This document shows, in pieces, positions 16,609-25,913 of a DNA stretch of 64,000 nt; the stretch's first letter is position 1, and every line of letters begins with the position of its first letter. The stretch spans positions 1 through 64,000 of the forward strand of contig CAYVBY010000010.1 of assembly GCA_964449895.1 (NCBI GenBank), in the 5' to 3' direction. Source of the stretch: Intestinibacter sp964449895. Lineage in GTDB: Bacteria > Bacillota > Clostridia > Peptostreptococcales > Peptostreptococcaceae. The translations under genes and the position numbers were made by a program. The notes beneath the pieces were generated by a model. It saw only the letters and a program-made list of their open reading frames with translations. It was not told where the DNA came from and searched no databases.

Positions 16609-18018
16609 ATGAATTTTAAAAAAAATTTTGACACATTTAAAGACAAAGTTGATGATATATTCCAAAAAATAAAAGATAATAAAAAATATCTTATTGGTTT
16701 ATGCATGTCATTTGTAGCTTTTTTAATGCTTTTAGTTGTTATTTTTTTCAGTAGTAACCTTAATGTTAAAAAAGAGGCGGATATATTGGTAGATAGTATA
16801 TCTAATAGAAGGTATACAGAAGCTTATGAGTACTATGAAAATTTACAAAAAGAATTTTCAGAATCTAAAATGGATAAGCTTAATAAACTTGCATCTAAAA
16901 AACTTACAGCATTAGTTGTAAATAATGGAGATAAATATATAAGTGGAGAAATCTCTAAAGAACAATATATAGGACTTATAAATATTAATAATGCTTTAGA
17001 TGATATAAGTATAGATGTAAATCAATTATTAGATGTTGTAACTCGAGTAGAGGATATGTATATAGATGAGAATATAAGCTATGAAAAAGCATATTCGTAT
17101 ATGGAAATTACTATGAGATTAAAAGATGTTTACCAAAGCTTAGATGAATACAAAAATAATATAAAAACAATTAGTGAATCTAGAAATGTATATCAAGAAG
17201 GTAGCAAATTACAACAAATTAAAAAGTACAAAGAAGCTGTAGAAAAATATGATAAAGTAGTAGAAGATGATAAAAAATATTTTAACTTAGCTAAAAATAA
17301 AAAAGAAGAATGTATAGAGTTAATGTATGATTATTATTTATCTCAAGCAAAATCAAGTGCATCACAAGGAGATTATGAAGAAGCTTTAATTTTTTTAAAT
17401 TATCTAAAACCTTACTATAAACAAGATGAAAAAATAGAAGAATTAGAAAATGATTATAGAAAAAAAGTTTCAATATATGTACTTTCATCTGATGATATAT
17501 TAAATTTAATTAGCAAAAGAAGTAAAATAGATTCTGATTTATTATCTGTTATATCATATCAACAGACTATAGATAAGGAAATTTATTACTATGCAGAAAT
17601 TGTAAAAGATAATAAAAAAATAAATGAAGTTTTGATAGAAGCTAAAAATAAAAAAATATATTCTTATAAATCAGAAAAAATAGATTATAAATGTGATTAT
17701 AGTGATGGATTTTATAAAGTAGATGAAAATGGAAAATATGTATTTGCAATTAGCTCTAAAGAAGCTGCAACTTTAGTCAAAGAAAAATTAAGTAATAAAA
17801 AAGAAGATTACAATAAACTAGAGATGAAATCAAAACAAGAAATTTTAAAATATGTAAATAAAACAAAATTAAATGAACTAATAGATAAAAATAATGACAT
17901 ATATCATTATGCTTTAGTTAAAAAAGGTTGGTTTTCTCTTAAAAAAGAAGTTTATTTAGTAAATATTTATGATAAGACAATATATAAATGTGTTGACAAC
18001 AAAATAACTAAAATTTAA
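16609..18018 (+). CDS. Membrane-anchored TPR-like extracellular protein (unknown)
   Basis: A 469-residue protein with one membrane segment at about 29-51 after a basic cytoplasmic N-terminus, leaving about 415 residues outside. Residues about 55-290 are helical, with TPR-like units such as KKYKEAVEKYDKVVEDDKKY and GDYEEALIFLNYLKPYYKQD. The C-terminal 170 residues are a mixed domain ending in WFSLKKEVYLVNIYDKTIYK. No family recognised. AGGAAGGTAG precedes the ATG. The VanW-type gene follows 19 bases downstream, so the two likely form an envelope operon. Confidence 0.6.
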   Translation: MNFKKNFDTFKDKVDDIFQKIKDNKKYLIGLCMSFVAFLMLLVVIFFSSNLNVKKEADILVDSISNRRYTEAYEYYENLQKEFSESKMDKLNKLASKKLTALVVNNGDKYISGEISKEQYIGLININNALDDISIDVNQLLDVVTRVEDMYIDENISYEKAYSYMEITMRLKDVYQSLDEYKNNIKTISESRNVYQEGSKLQQIKKYKEAVEKYDKVVEDDKKYFNLAKNKKEECIELMYDYYLSQAKSSASQGDYEEALIFLNYLKPYYKQDEKIEELENDYRKKVSIYVLSSDDILNLISKRSKIDSDLLSVISYQQTIDKEIYYYAEIVKDNKKINEVLIEAKNKKIYSYKSEKIDYKCDYSDGFYKVDENGKYVFAISSKEAATLVKEKLSNKKEDYNKLEMKSKQEILKYVNKTKLNELIDKNNDIYHYALVKKGWFSLKKEVYLVNIYDKTIYKCVDNKITKI

Positions 18019-18037
18019 TTTTAGAGGGGAGAATGTT

Positions 18038-19453
18038 ATGAAAAAAACAATAGGTATAGGTATAAGTGCTTTACTAATAGTAATTATTTTAATGGGAGTG
18101 GGTGTGTATTTTTCAAGTGGCGATAAGATTTGTAAAAATGTATATGTAAAAGATATAAACATAGGAAATCTTACTAAAAGTGAAGCTAAAAACAAAATTA
18201 TAAAAGAATATAAAATGGAATCTTTTATATTTAATTATCAAGATGACCAATGGACTGTAAAACCACAAAATATAGATGCTGCTTACAATATAGATAAAAC
18301 AATAGACAATGCCTACAATGTAAATAGAAAAAGTAATATATTTGTAAATACATTTAGAACTGTAAAATCTACTATAGGCTTTAAAACTAAAATAAATGTA
18401 GTTGTAGATTTTAATAAAGACAAATTAAATAATGAATTAAGTGAAATAGCTGAAGACATAAATGTAGAAGTTAAAAATGCGACTTTAAACATACAAGATA
18501 ATAAAATAAAAATTGAAAAAGAAAAAACAGGTTTAGAATTAGATATAAAATCAAGTATAGATTATTTTGAAAAGACACTTCAAAACGGAATTTTTGAAGA
18601 AGAGTTGATAGTTACAAAAGTAGAACCAGAAGTTACAAGTTCAGATTTAAAAGATATAGATACTCTTTTAGGTGGATATACTACTTCACTTGCTGGTAGT
18701 AGTTCTAGCAGAATTGAAAATGTAAAATTAGCTGCTAAAAACACAAGTGATGTATTACTTATGCCAGGAGAAGAATTTTCTTATAATGAACATACAGGCG
18801 TTAGAAGTGCAGAAAATGGATATAAAAATGCACACGTAATAAGTGGTGGAGAAGTTATAGATGGAATAGGTGGAGGCGTATGCCAAGTATCATCTACAAT
18901 GTTTAATTCTGTTTTATATGCAGGGTTAGATATAGTATCTAGAACAAATCATTCAATTCGCTCGACTTATGTACCTCTAGGAAGAGATGCAACTGTTACT
19001 GATGGCGGATATGATTTTGTATTTAAAAATAGCTATAAAAATCCTGTTTTTATAAAAAATACTTGTACAAATGGCCAAATTACATGTCAAATTTTTGGTG
19101 TAAAAAGTGATAAGAAAAAAATAGAAATACAAACAACTGTAAATTCTACTATTGCATATAGTGTAACAGAACAAGCAGATCCTAATCTAGAAAAAGGAAG
19201 AAAAGAAGTTTTAGAAAGTGGAAGAACTGGATATAGGGTAACTACTTATAGAGTTTACTATGATAAAAATGGTAAAATTACAAAAAAAGAAACAGTAGGT
19301 TCATCTTATTATCCAAGTAAAAATCAAATAGTTGCAGTTGGAACAAAAGAAACGACTCAACAGCCAGAAGAAAAACCTGGACAAAATCCAGAGCCTATTA
19401 CACCTCCAGAAACTGGTGAAGGTGGAAGCGAAGGTGAAAATGAAAATATTTAA
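18038..19453 (+). CDS. VanW family protein with PG-binding and G5 domains
   Basis: A 471-residue exported protein: signal anchor about 5-27; a peptidoglycan-binding type 4 region (about 40-200); VanW domain about 230-360 with FSYNEHTGVRSAENGY, GGGVCQVSSTMFNS and RDATVTDGGYDFVFKN; G5-like domain about 385-440 (GRTGYRVTTYRVYYDKNGKI); then an acidic Pro/Gly/Glu tail. VanW proteins are found at the cell wall in Firmicutes but their biochemical role is unclear. The name comes from a vancomycin cluster; nothing here suggests resistance. Follows the TPR-like membrane protein by 19 bases. Confidence 0.88.
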   Translation: MKKTIGIGISALLIVIILMGVGVYFSSGDKICKNVYVKDINIGNLTKSEAKNKIIKEYKMESFIFNYQDDQWTVKPQNIDAAYNIDKTIDNAYNVNRKSNIFVNTFRTVKSTIGFKTKINVVVDFNKDKLNNELSEIAEDINVEVKNATLNIQDNKIKIEKEKTGLELDIKSSIDYFEKTLQNGIFEEELIVTKVEPEVTSSDLKDIDTLLGGYTTSLAGSSSSRIENVKLAAKNTSDVLLMPGEEFSYNEHTGVRSAENGYKNAHVISGGEVIDGIGGGVCQVSSTMFNSVLYAGLDIVSRTNHSIRSTYVPLGRDATVTDGGYDFVFKNSYKNPVFIKNTCTNGQITCQIFGVKSDKKKIEIQTTVNSTIAYSVTEQADPNLEKGRKEVLESGRTGYRVTTYRVYYDKNGKITKKETVGSSYYPSKNQIVAVGTKETTQQPEEKPGQNPEPITPPETGEGGSEGENENI

Positions 19454-19499
19454 GTATTTATTATACAAAAGAAAAAATAACTTTTAGGGGGTATTAATT

Positions 19500-20090
19500 T
19501 TGAAGCTTAAAGATATAACCCAATATATTCAAGAGATTTGTCAAAACATTTCTAATGTATTAGAAGTGGATGTTACTGTAGTATCTAAAGATTTATTTAG
19601 AATAGCAGGGACTGGTATTTTTAAAGATAAGATAGGCGATAAAATTTCAGAAGAAGCAGTTTATTTTAATGTTTTAAAGACAGGTAATTCTTATGTTATT
19701 GATAAAGAAATTGAAGACAGTTGTAAAATTTGTTCAAGTAGAGAATTTTGTAAAGAATTAGCTGATATATGTACACCTATTAAATTAGGCGAAGAAAATC
19801 TAGGGATATTAGGTATTGCAGCCTTTACAGAAGAACAAAAGGAAAAACTATTATCTAAAGATAAAGAACTTACAGAATTTGTATCAAAAATGTCTGATTT
19901 AATTTCTTTTAAATTAGATGAAATGTATAAAGAAGAAATTAAAACAGTAGAACAATTAGAAAAAGAAGAAATAGAAAAAGCTATTAAAAAATACGGTAAC
20001 AATACTCAAGAAATGAAAAAGGTTGCTGAGGCTTTAAATATAGGCATAGCTACCCTTTATAGAAAAGTAAAAAAATACAATATAAAATAA
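19500..20090 (+). CDS. Sensor-domain plus Fis-type HTH regulator, lacking AAA+ domain
   Basis: 196 residues from a TTG start at 19500, 7 bases after AGGGGG. Residues 1-145 form a GAF/PAS-like sensory domain with a cysteine cluster CKICSSREFCKELADIC, which could hold metal or respond to redox. The C-terminus (about 150-196) is a Fis/NtrC-type helix-turn-helix (NTQEMKKVAEALNIGIATLYRKVKKY). The pattern is that of a sigma-54 enhancer-binding regulator whose central ATPase is absent, leaving sensor and DNA-binding ends joined. Targets cannot be read from the sequence. Followed by a terminator. Confidence 0.7.
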   Translation: MKLKDITQYIQEICQNISNVLEVDVTVVSKDLFRIAGTGIFKDKIGDKISEEAVYFNVLKTGNSYVIDKEIEDSCKICSSREFCKELADICTPIKLGEENLGILGIAAFTEEQKEKLLSKDKELTEFVSKMSDLISFKLDEMYKEEIKTVEQLEKEEIEKAIKKYGNNTQEMKKVAEALNIGIATLYRKVKKYNIK

Positions 20091-20096
20091 GAAAAT

Positions 20097-20133
20097 AAAA
20101 AACTTCATTTATATTATTAAGTGAAGTTTTTTT
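20097..20133 (+). terminator. Intrinsic terminator after the Fis-type regulator
   Basis: AAAAACTTCA and TGAAGTTTTTTT pair across a 14-base AT loop. Confidence 0.85.
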
Positions 20134-20227
20134 GACTATATTTTGTAAATATGTTATCTTAGAATATATTAAATGTTAGGAGGAGATTGTTATTTTAGGA
20201 GAAAATATAATTTTAGATATTGAAAAT

Positions 20228-21613
20228 ATGCCAAGAAAAATAATGGATATTTCTTTAGTTGAAGAAAATAAAAGTGATTATACATTTTTTAAAATAGATG
20301 AGGATGAAGAAGAAGATAATGAAACATTAAGAGCATTAAAGCAAACTTATGTTACATCAAACTATAAAAATGAAACTATATTAAATTTACAAAAAGAGCT
20401 TAATACAAATTCTACAGAAATTTCAAAAGAGATAAAATTAGAATCTTATAATAAATATAATAATTCTCTTGATTTAGCTACTAGACATTATATGACAAGA
20501 GCTCTTGAGCTTGTAGAGGAGGCTCTTGTATTAAATCCAAAAGATCCAGATATACTAAATTTAAAGGGACTTTTATCTCTTCTAAAATGTGATTTTGCAA
20601 AGGCATTTGAAAGTTTTTATACAAGTCAATGCTATGGAAATAATGAATTATCTAGAAAATATGTTACTATTTTATCATCTAAGGAGTTTAAATCATTTTT
20701 AGAAAGATATAATCATTCAATTAGATTTATAAACGAAGAATTAAATGAAGAGTCTATAGAAATTTTTGACAGCCTAATATTAGAACAACCAGAGCTTATA
20801 GAGCCTTATGTTATATCTATATTACTTTATGAAAAAGTAGGCAATGAAGAAAAGAAAAAAGATTTATTAGATGATCTTAGTTGTATAGATAAGGATAATC
20901 CGATTTTTGAAAAGATTAAAAAATCAGAACAAAATAATATAAAGAAAAATGAAGAAACAGAAACTAAAGAAATTAAAGAACCATCTAAAGCTAAACAAAA
21001 TAAAAAGAGTAATAAAAAGAATTTAGCCTTATATGCTATAATTGGATTATTAATAGTTGTAATAGGAGCTCTATACATAAATAATCAAAGAAAAATAGAA
21101 CTTTTAAATGATGAAATAATCTCTAAAGAAGAAAAAATAAATGAAAAGGACAAAGAACTTTCTAAAAAGAAAGAAAAAGAAAAACAGGAAAAAGAAGAAA
21201 AAGAAAAGGCTAAAAAAGAAACAGAAATAATTAAAAAAGGTGTTGAGAATCTTTATATTACAGCAAGTAAATATCAACAATCATCAAATTACAAAGAAGC
21301 TATAAATTATTATAATTATGCTTTAAAAGCAGAGGGTCCATCAAAATATAAAGCAATGTCAGTTTATAACATAGCACTTTGCTATAAATCATTAGGAGAT
21401 AATGAAAAATCTATTGAGTATTTTGAAAAATTTATAAATAATTACTCTTCAGCTCCAGATTATTTTGATGATTCTTTTTACTTCTTAGGAATGCTTTATT
21501 ATGAAGAAGGAAGACTACAAGATGCTAAAAATGTATTTTATACTTTAAAAGCTAAATATCCTACAAGTGATTATAATAAAAGTCAACAAGTAAAAGATAT
21601 ATTAAGTGAATAA
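20228..21613 (+). CDS. Single-pass TPR protein (unknown); true start probably upstream
   Basis: 461 residues from ATG 20228. Residues 1-240 carry TPR-like helices (ALELVEEALVLNPKDPDILN). A membrane segment lies at about 263-284 (LALYAIIGLLIVVIGALYI), then a Lys/Glu coiled coil and C-terminal TPR units (YKEAINYYNYALKAEG, DNEKSIEYFEKFINNYSS, GRLQDAKNVFYTLKAKYP) resembling the CpoB/YbgF type. The protein is thus TPR on both membrane faces. The ATG has no ribosome site; AGGAGGAG is about 43 bases upstream and the frame is open from there, so translation may begin at ATT 20192 (see findings). Function unknown. Confidence 0.7.
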   Translation: MPRKIMDISLVEENKSDYTFFKIDEDEEEDNETLRALKQTYVTSNYKNETILNLQKELNTNSTEISKEIKLESYNKYNNSLDLATRHYMTRALELVEEALVLNPKDPDILNLKGLLSLLKCDFAKAFESFYTSQCYGNNELSRKYVTILSSKEFKSFLERYNHSIRFINEELNEESIEIFDSLILEQPELIEPYVISILLYEKVGNEEKKKDLLDDLSCIDKDNPIFEKIKKSEQNNIKKNEETETKEIKEPSKAKQNKKSNKKNLALYAIIGLLIVVIGALYINNQRKIELLNDEIISKEEKINEKDKELSKKKEKEKQEKEEKEKAKKETEIIKKGVENLYITASKYQQSSNYKEAINYYNYALKAEGPSKYKAMSVYNIALCYKSLGDNEKSIEYFEKFINNYSSAPDYFDDSFYFLGMLYYEEGRLQDAKNVFYTLKAKYPTSDYNKSQQVKDILSE

Positions 21614-21634
21614 ATATTTAAATATAATTAATAT

Positions 21635-21671
21635 AAAAAACTCTATGAATATAATTTTCATAGAGTTTTTT
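21635..21671 (+). terminator. Intrinsic terminator after the TPR protein
   Basis: AAAAAACTCTATGAA and TTTCATAGAGTTTTTT form a strong stem with a TATAAT loop. Confidence 0.88.
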
Positions 21672-22106
21672 GTATTTTTGAAAAACGAAAGAAAATCATT
21701 AATTTTCTGAAAATTTAAATCGTAAAATAAATTAAAAAATATATAAAAAAAAAATAATATAAATAATGAATTTATAAAAAAATTAACTTTCAAAATATGA
21801 AAGAAGAACTAAAAAAACTGCGTATATCAGAATTTTTTTGCTATGGAAAAAGGTTTTTTAATCAGAAAAATGCAATTTTTAAAATCCCAAAATCATAAAA
21901 AAGATAGAAAGAAATTATTAAATACAAAATTTAATAAATAAGATTAAATAACATAAAAATGACTTAAAAATTGCACTTTACATTTAAAAAAAAGATATTA
22001 TAATATAAAATGAAAAAAGACGAATGAGAAAATAATAAAGATAGTAATAAATTTTAAATTAAAAAAGAAGGGAGATTCAAAACAAAAAAGTTTTGATATT
22101 AATGCT
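21672..22106. other. Intergenic region before yitT
   Basis: Very AT-rich. It holds a promoter (21977-22004) and a leader of about 95 bases. A 33-codon open frame at 21797-21898 has no ribosome site and is not called. GAAGGGAG at about 22066-22074 lies over 30 bases before the yitT ATG, with a short CAAAAC/GTTTTG inverted repeat between them. Confidence 0.5.
21977..22004 (+). promoter_or_regulatory. Sigma-A promoter upstream of yitT
   Basis: TTTACA (21977-21982) and TATAAT (21999-22004) with 16 bases between them. Confidence 0.6.
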
Positions 22107-22970
22107 ATGAAAAAAAATAATATTGCTAAGGAAAATATATTTGTGAGATATTTAATTATTTTGACAGGGATGTTTATATCAAGTATAGGCATAAATGGCT
22201 TTATAAGACCAGCACATCTTTTAGGTGGTGGTGTTACAGGTCTTGCAACTATGATTAATTATATAACAGACATAAATGTTGGTTTTCTTACATTTTTAAT
22301 TAATATACCTATATTTGTATTAGGCTTTATATATTTAGAAAAAGATTTTTGTATTACAAGTTTAATCAATATGGTTTTATTTTCAGTTATACTGGGGGTA
22401 ACACAAGATATAGGTAATTATATAAATATAAAAGACATGTTACTTCAAAGTGCATACGGAGGAATATTATGTGGAGTAGGTGTAGGTCTAACATTTAGAG
22501 CAAAATCATCTCAAGGTGGTACAGATATTATAGGGGCAATTTTAAAAACAAAAAGAAATGTAGCAGTAAAAAATACAGCTTTAGCCTTTAATATTGTAAT
22601 AGTATTATGTGGAAGCTTTTTATTTGGAATGAATTTAGCTTTATATACACTTATAAGTATGTTTTTAAATGCACAAACTATGGCAATAGTAAAAGATGCA
22701 TTCTTTGAAGAAAAGTCAGTTATGGTATTTACAGAAAAATCTCAAGAAATAGCAAATGATATTATGACTGATTTAGTAAGAGGGGTAACTTTTTTTAATG
22801 CAGAAGGTGGATATACTCATGAAGAGAAAAAAATTGTATATTGTGTAGCATTATCAAAAGAAATACCTAAAATAAAAGAAATTGCGCTTAAGTACGATAA
22901 AAGAGCATTTATATCAGTAAATGATGTAAATGAAGTTAGAGGTAAGGGATTTAAAGAAAGATATTTATAG
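22107..22970 (+). CDS. YitT family membrane protein (DUF161 / DUF2179)
   Basis: A 287-residue protein with five or six membrane segments in residues 10-190 (GINGFIRPAHLLGGGVTGLA, FRAKSSQGGTDIIGAIL are family landmarks) and a soluble DUF2179 domain at about 200-287 (MVFTEKSQEIANDIM ... GKGFKERYL). YitT proteins are common in Firmicutes; the substrate is unknown. The ATG at 22107 has only a distant ribosome site, so the N-terminus is uncertain. A DUF1904 gene follows 22 bases downstream. Confidence 0.9.
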   Translation: MKKNNIAKENIFVRYLIILTGMFISSIGINGFIRPAHLLGGGVTGLATMINYITDINVGFLTFLINIPIFVLGFIYLEKDFCITSLINMVLFSVILGVTQDIGNYINIKDMLLQSAYGGILCGVGVGLTFRAKSSQGGTDIIGAILKTKRNVAVKNTALAFNIVIVLCGSFLFGMNLALYTLISMFLNAQTMAIVKDAFFEEKSVMVFTEKSQEIANDIMTDLVRGVTFFNAEGGYTHEEKKIVYCVALSKEIPKIKEIALKYDKRAFISVNDVNEVRGKGFKERYL

Positions 22971-22992
22971 AATTAATAATAGGAGGAAATTT

Positions 22993-23322
22993 ATGCCACA
23001 AATAAAAGTAAGAGGAATAAATGAAAATGATATATGTAAGATAAGTGAAAAAATGATTGATGAATTAGTAGAAGCAGTAAAATGTCCTAGAGATTATTTT
23101 GAAATAGAATGTATAAAGTCTGTTGCTATAAGAAATGGAAAAGTAGCAGATGTATATCCATTTGTAGAAGTAGCTTGGTTTGATAGAGGGCAAGAGGTAC
23201 AAGATACAGTAGCTAAAATAATAACTGATAATATAAGAGAAAATTTAAATGTAGAAAGTATGGACTTAGCTTTTACTGTTTTTGAAAAAGAAAAGTACTA
23301 TGAAAATGGAGAACATTTTTAG
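22993..23322 (+). CDS. DUF1904 family protein
   Basis: A 109-residue cytosolic protein resembling the tautomerase-like DUF1904 family (PQIKVRGINENDICKIS at the start, PFVEVAWFDRGQEVQD in the middle). Start chosen at ATG 22993, 6 bases after AGGAGGAA; longer in-frame versions overlap yitT without a ribosome site. Probably co-transcribed with yitT. No catalytic activity is established for the family. Confidence 0.85.
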   Translation: MPQIKVRGINENDICKISEKMIDELVEAVKCPRDYFEIECIKSVAIRNGKVADVYPFVEVAWFDRGQEVQDTVAKIITDNIRENLNVESMDLAFTVFEKEKYYENGEHF

Positions 23323-23453
23323 AAAATAATATATGTGTTAAAAAAAAACTGTAGTAGAGATTTTTAGAATAAAGATTTCTTTCATTATTGAGATTGAAGT
23401 ATTATAAATATATAATGATACTATAAATACTTTTTAGAAAAGGAGCATTTTAT

Positions 23454-24260
23454 ATGAATAATACAAAAAATAATGTTGATATATATAATAATTTTTTAAA
23501 ATCTATAAATGAAGTGAAAAAAAAGATAAGAAAAGCAGAAAATTTAAAAAGAAAAATATTAAAAAAAGATATAAAAGCAGATAAAGAAGATGTAGAAATA
23601 GTTGAAAAGACATTTGTTTCAAGTGAAGTTTCAACTCTTAATTCAAATGAAGCAAAAATGTATTGTTTTTCTAATGGAGATAAATATATAGGCCAAATTC
23701 AAAATGGAAAAATGAATGGTTTAGGCATATATATTTTTTCAGCTGAAGGAGAACAAGAATTAGAATATATAGGTGAATTTAAAGATAATTTAAAAGACGG
23801 TAGCGGACAATATGTATTTCCAAATGGAAATACATATATAGGTAACTTTAAAGACGATGTAAATGATGGCATAGGACAAATAATTTATTCAAATGGTAAT
23901 GAATATCTTGGAAATTTTAAAAATGGCAAAAAAAATGGATTAGGTGTATTTAAGTGGAATGATGGTTGTATGTATCATGGAGAGTATAAAGACAATAAAA
24001 TGGATGGTCAAGGCTCTTGCTACAACTCATCAGGAATACTTATATACGAAGGACAATGGAAGTCAGATCAAATTCATGGAGAAGGAACTTATATTTGGAA
24101 TGAAAATAAAAAATATATAGGAGAATTTAGAAATGGCAAAAAGCATGGATTTGGAAAATTTTATTTAAATGGCGAATTAGTTTATGAAGGTACATGGAAA
24201 TTCGATAAGCCTTCTATATTTGGAAGAAGCCTAGAAGAAATTTTTACTGTTAAATTTTAA
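23454..24260 (+). CDS. MORN-repeat protein
   Basis: A 268-residue protein. The N-terminal 65 residues are charged and helical (Lys/Glu-rich). From about 68 there are seven complete MORN units and a partial eighth, each with a Y-x-G-x-[FWY] start and a GxG end (for example YIGNFKDDVNDGIGQ, YLGNFKNGKKNGLG, YEGQWKSDQIHGEGTY). MORN repeats form beta sheets that bind lipids or scaffold proteins. No enzymatic domain is attached. AAGGAG precedes the ATG. The deacetylase gene follows after 99 bases. Confidence 0.85.
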   Translation: MNNTKNNVDIYNNFLKSINEVKKKIRKAENLKRKILKKDIKADKEDVEIVEKTFVSSEVSTLNSNEAKMYCFSNGDKYIGQIQNGKMNGLGIYIFSAEGEQELEYIGEFKDNLKDGSGQYVFPNGNTYIGNFKDDVNDGIGQIIYSNGNEYLGNFKNGKKNGLGVFKWNDGCMYHGEYKDNKMDGQGSCYNSSGILIYEGQWKSDQIHGEGTYIWNENKKYIGEFRNGKKHGFGKFYLNGELVYEGTWKFDKPSIFGRSLEEIFTVKF

Positions 24261-24359
24261 AAAATTTATCAATTAAAAAATATTTATTGTGAATTATAGA
24301 TGATTATTTAGGGAATGATAATTATTAAGAAAATTTAAAAGCTGTGAAAGGATGAAATT

Positions 24360-25061
24360 ATGAATAAACATTTAAAAAAAATGATTGCTTTAACAGTTTT
24401 ATTTTTTTTAATAAGTATTTCTTTAATAAATGCACAAGATAATCAAAACAACATAATAAAAAATAATTCTGTTGATAATATGAATATAGCAATAACTTTT
24501 GATGATGGTCCTCATCCAAAAGAGACTGATAAAATTTTAGATGTTTTAGATAAATACAATGCAAAGGCTACTTTTTTTGTGGTTGGAAAACATGTAAATT
24601 GGTATACAAAGCCTTTGATAAGGGCATCTAAGGAAGGTCATGAAATAGGTAATCACACTTACACGCATTCAGATATAAGTATTTTATCTAAAGAGCAAAT
24701 AAAAAAAGAAATAAGTGATTGTGAAGATATTGTATTAAAAAATACAGGTCAAAAGACAAAACTATTTAGACCTCCATTTGGAAACTACAAAAAAGAAGAT
24801 TTAGATGAAATTTCTAAAGAAATGGGATATAATATAATTTTATGGAGTGGAATAGATGCGAAAGATTGGAAAAATCCACCTTCAACTCAAATAGCAAATG
24901 AAATAATAAACAATGTAAAGCCAGGAGATATTATATTGCTTCATGATTATGGAACAAATAATACTATAGAGGCTTTAGATATAATTTTATCCTCTTTAAG
25001 TCAAAAAGGATATAAATTTGTTACGGTATCTGAACTTTTAGATAATAAAAATAAAAAATAA
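24360..25061 (+). CDS. Secreted polysaccharide deacetylase (NodB family)
   Basis: A 233-residue exported enzyme with a signal peptide at 1-25. NodB motifs are complete: TFDDGPHP (motif 1), NHTYTHSD (motif 2 metal histidines), RPPFGNYKKED (motif 3), ILWSGIDAKDW (motif 4) and ILLHDY (motif 5). Unlike the PdaA-like protein at 6038-6865, motif 1 is the canonical Asp-Asp-Gly form. It likely deacetylates GlcNAc in peptidoglycan or another surface glycan. Monocistronic by spacing. Confidence 0.88.
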   Translation: MNKHLKKMIALTVLFFLISISLINAQDNQNNIIKNNSVDNMNIAITFDDGPHPKETDKILDVLDKYNAKATFFVVGKHVNWYTKPLIRASKEGHEIGNHTYTHSDISILSKEQIKKEISDCEDIVLKNTGQKTKLFRPPFGNYKKEDLDEISKEMGYNIILWSGIDAKDWKNPPSTQIANEIINNVKPGDIILLHDYGTNNTIEALDIILSSLSQKGYKFVTVSELLDNKNKK

Positions 25062-25134
25062 TAGCAAAAGTAGTAATCAGATTAAAAAAAAATAATATTA
25101 TATATTAATACTATCTTGAGAAGGATTTGGTTTT

Positions 25135-25458
25135 ATGTATAATAAAATTTATGAAAAAAAAGAATATATAATCTTTCAAGTAAGAGGGGGTTATATAGCA
25201 TATAACACGAAGAAATGTTTTCAAGATGGACACACTCATCTAAGACACTTTGAAGCTGCTAAAACTGCTATTGATCTAGCTATAAAAAAGAGAATTCCTA
25301 AAAGTACAGATGAATATTACTTAGTAAGTTTAATAAGGCTTAGTGAGGACGATACTTATATAGAGAAGCTATATGAACTTATAAACACAAGACAAAATAA
25401 AGGGAAAAAAGAAAAATATTATAATACAGCACATAAACTTATAAAAAGGGGCTTTTAG
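25135..25458 (+). CDS. Conserved-looking hypothetical protein, 107 aa
   Basis: A soluble basic protein with AGAAGGA before the ATG and its own terminator. The N-terminal half has beta character (YIIFQVRGGYIAYNTKKC), followed by HLRHFEAAKTAIDLAIKKRIP and a helical C-terminus with many Lys. No domain recognised. Codon use matches its neighbours, so it is probably a real chromosomal gene. Confidence 0.6.
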   Translation: MYNKIYEKKEYIIFQVRGGYIAYNTKKCFQDGHTHLRHFEAAKTAIDLAIKKRIPKSTDEYYLVSLIRLSEDDTYIEKLYELINTRQNKGKKEKYYNTAHKLIKRGF

Positions 25459-25469
25459 TCCCTTTTTAT
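25443..25469 (+). terminator. Intrinsic terminator overlapping the gene end
   Basis: AAAAAGGGGC and GTCCCTTTTT pair across a TTTTA loop. The 5' arm lies within the last codons of the 107-aa gene. Confidence 0.85.
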
Positions 25470-25728
25470 AATATATTAAAAATAAATATTTTTCACAAAA
25501 TTTGTTTGTTTTTTAGATAATTTATTAAATATATACTACAATATATAATATAAGACATATTTTTTTGGTATAATAAAAAGATATGTCGAAAATAAAAATA
25601 AGCAAAATATGTGTAAAATAATTTATTTCAAAAATTACAAAAAATATATTATTAATAAAAATAAAAGAATAAATATGTTTTTTATAGAAGGAAATAAATA
25701 AAAAAAGTCGAATTATGTATAATAGAAT

Positions 25729-25756
25729 TTGACAAAAAAATATTATAAGGTAAAAT
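25729..25756 (+). promoter_or_regulatory. Sigma-A promoter of dnaG-sigA
   Basis: A perfect TTGACA (25729-25734) and TAAAAT (25751-25756) with a 16-base spacer, giving a leader of about 150 bases before the dnaG start. Confidence 0.65.
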
Positions 25757-25866
25757 ATAAAATGCTGACAAAAAGTCTTTACTCTAAAAATAAGTAAAAC
25801 TTTTGAAATACATTAAGGAAAAAGTAGAGTGTATTAATACATCTATAGTTATAGTTTTTATATGAT

Positions 25867-25890
25867 TATAATTTCCTATGTATTATAAAA
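25867..25890 (+). repeat. Copy 1 of the TTCCTATG-TATAAAAA element
   Basis: TATAATTTCCTATG followed by TATTATAAAA. This copy lies directly before the dnaG ribosome site and has no terminator after it, although CACC-AGAA-GGTG could form a small hairpin covering the site. Confidence 0.6.
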
Positions 25891-25913
25891 AAATACACCA
25901 GAAGGTGATAAAA

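Larger units (their letters stand above)
25470..25913. other. Regulatory region upstream of dnaG-sigA
   Basis: A 440-base AT-rich region without a gene. It holds a 13-base imperfect inverted repeat (GACATATTTTTTT at 25554-25566 with AAAAAGATATGTC at 25575-25587) around GGTATAAT, a promoter at 25729-25756, and one copy of the repeated TTCCTATG element at 25867-25890. Several promoters are common before dnaG-sigA operons because sigA is expressed in more than one growth state. Confidence 0.5.

Noticed and set aside
18038..19453. Vancomycin resistance function for the VanW protein
   Set aside because: No vanA/B, vanH, vanX or vanRS genes nearby; VanW-G5 proteins are common cell-wall proteins in clostridia.
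21797..21898. A 33-codon frame between the TPR gene and yitT
   Set aside because: No ribosome site, no recognisable motif, and highly AT-rich intergenic surroundings.
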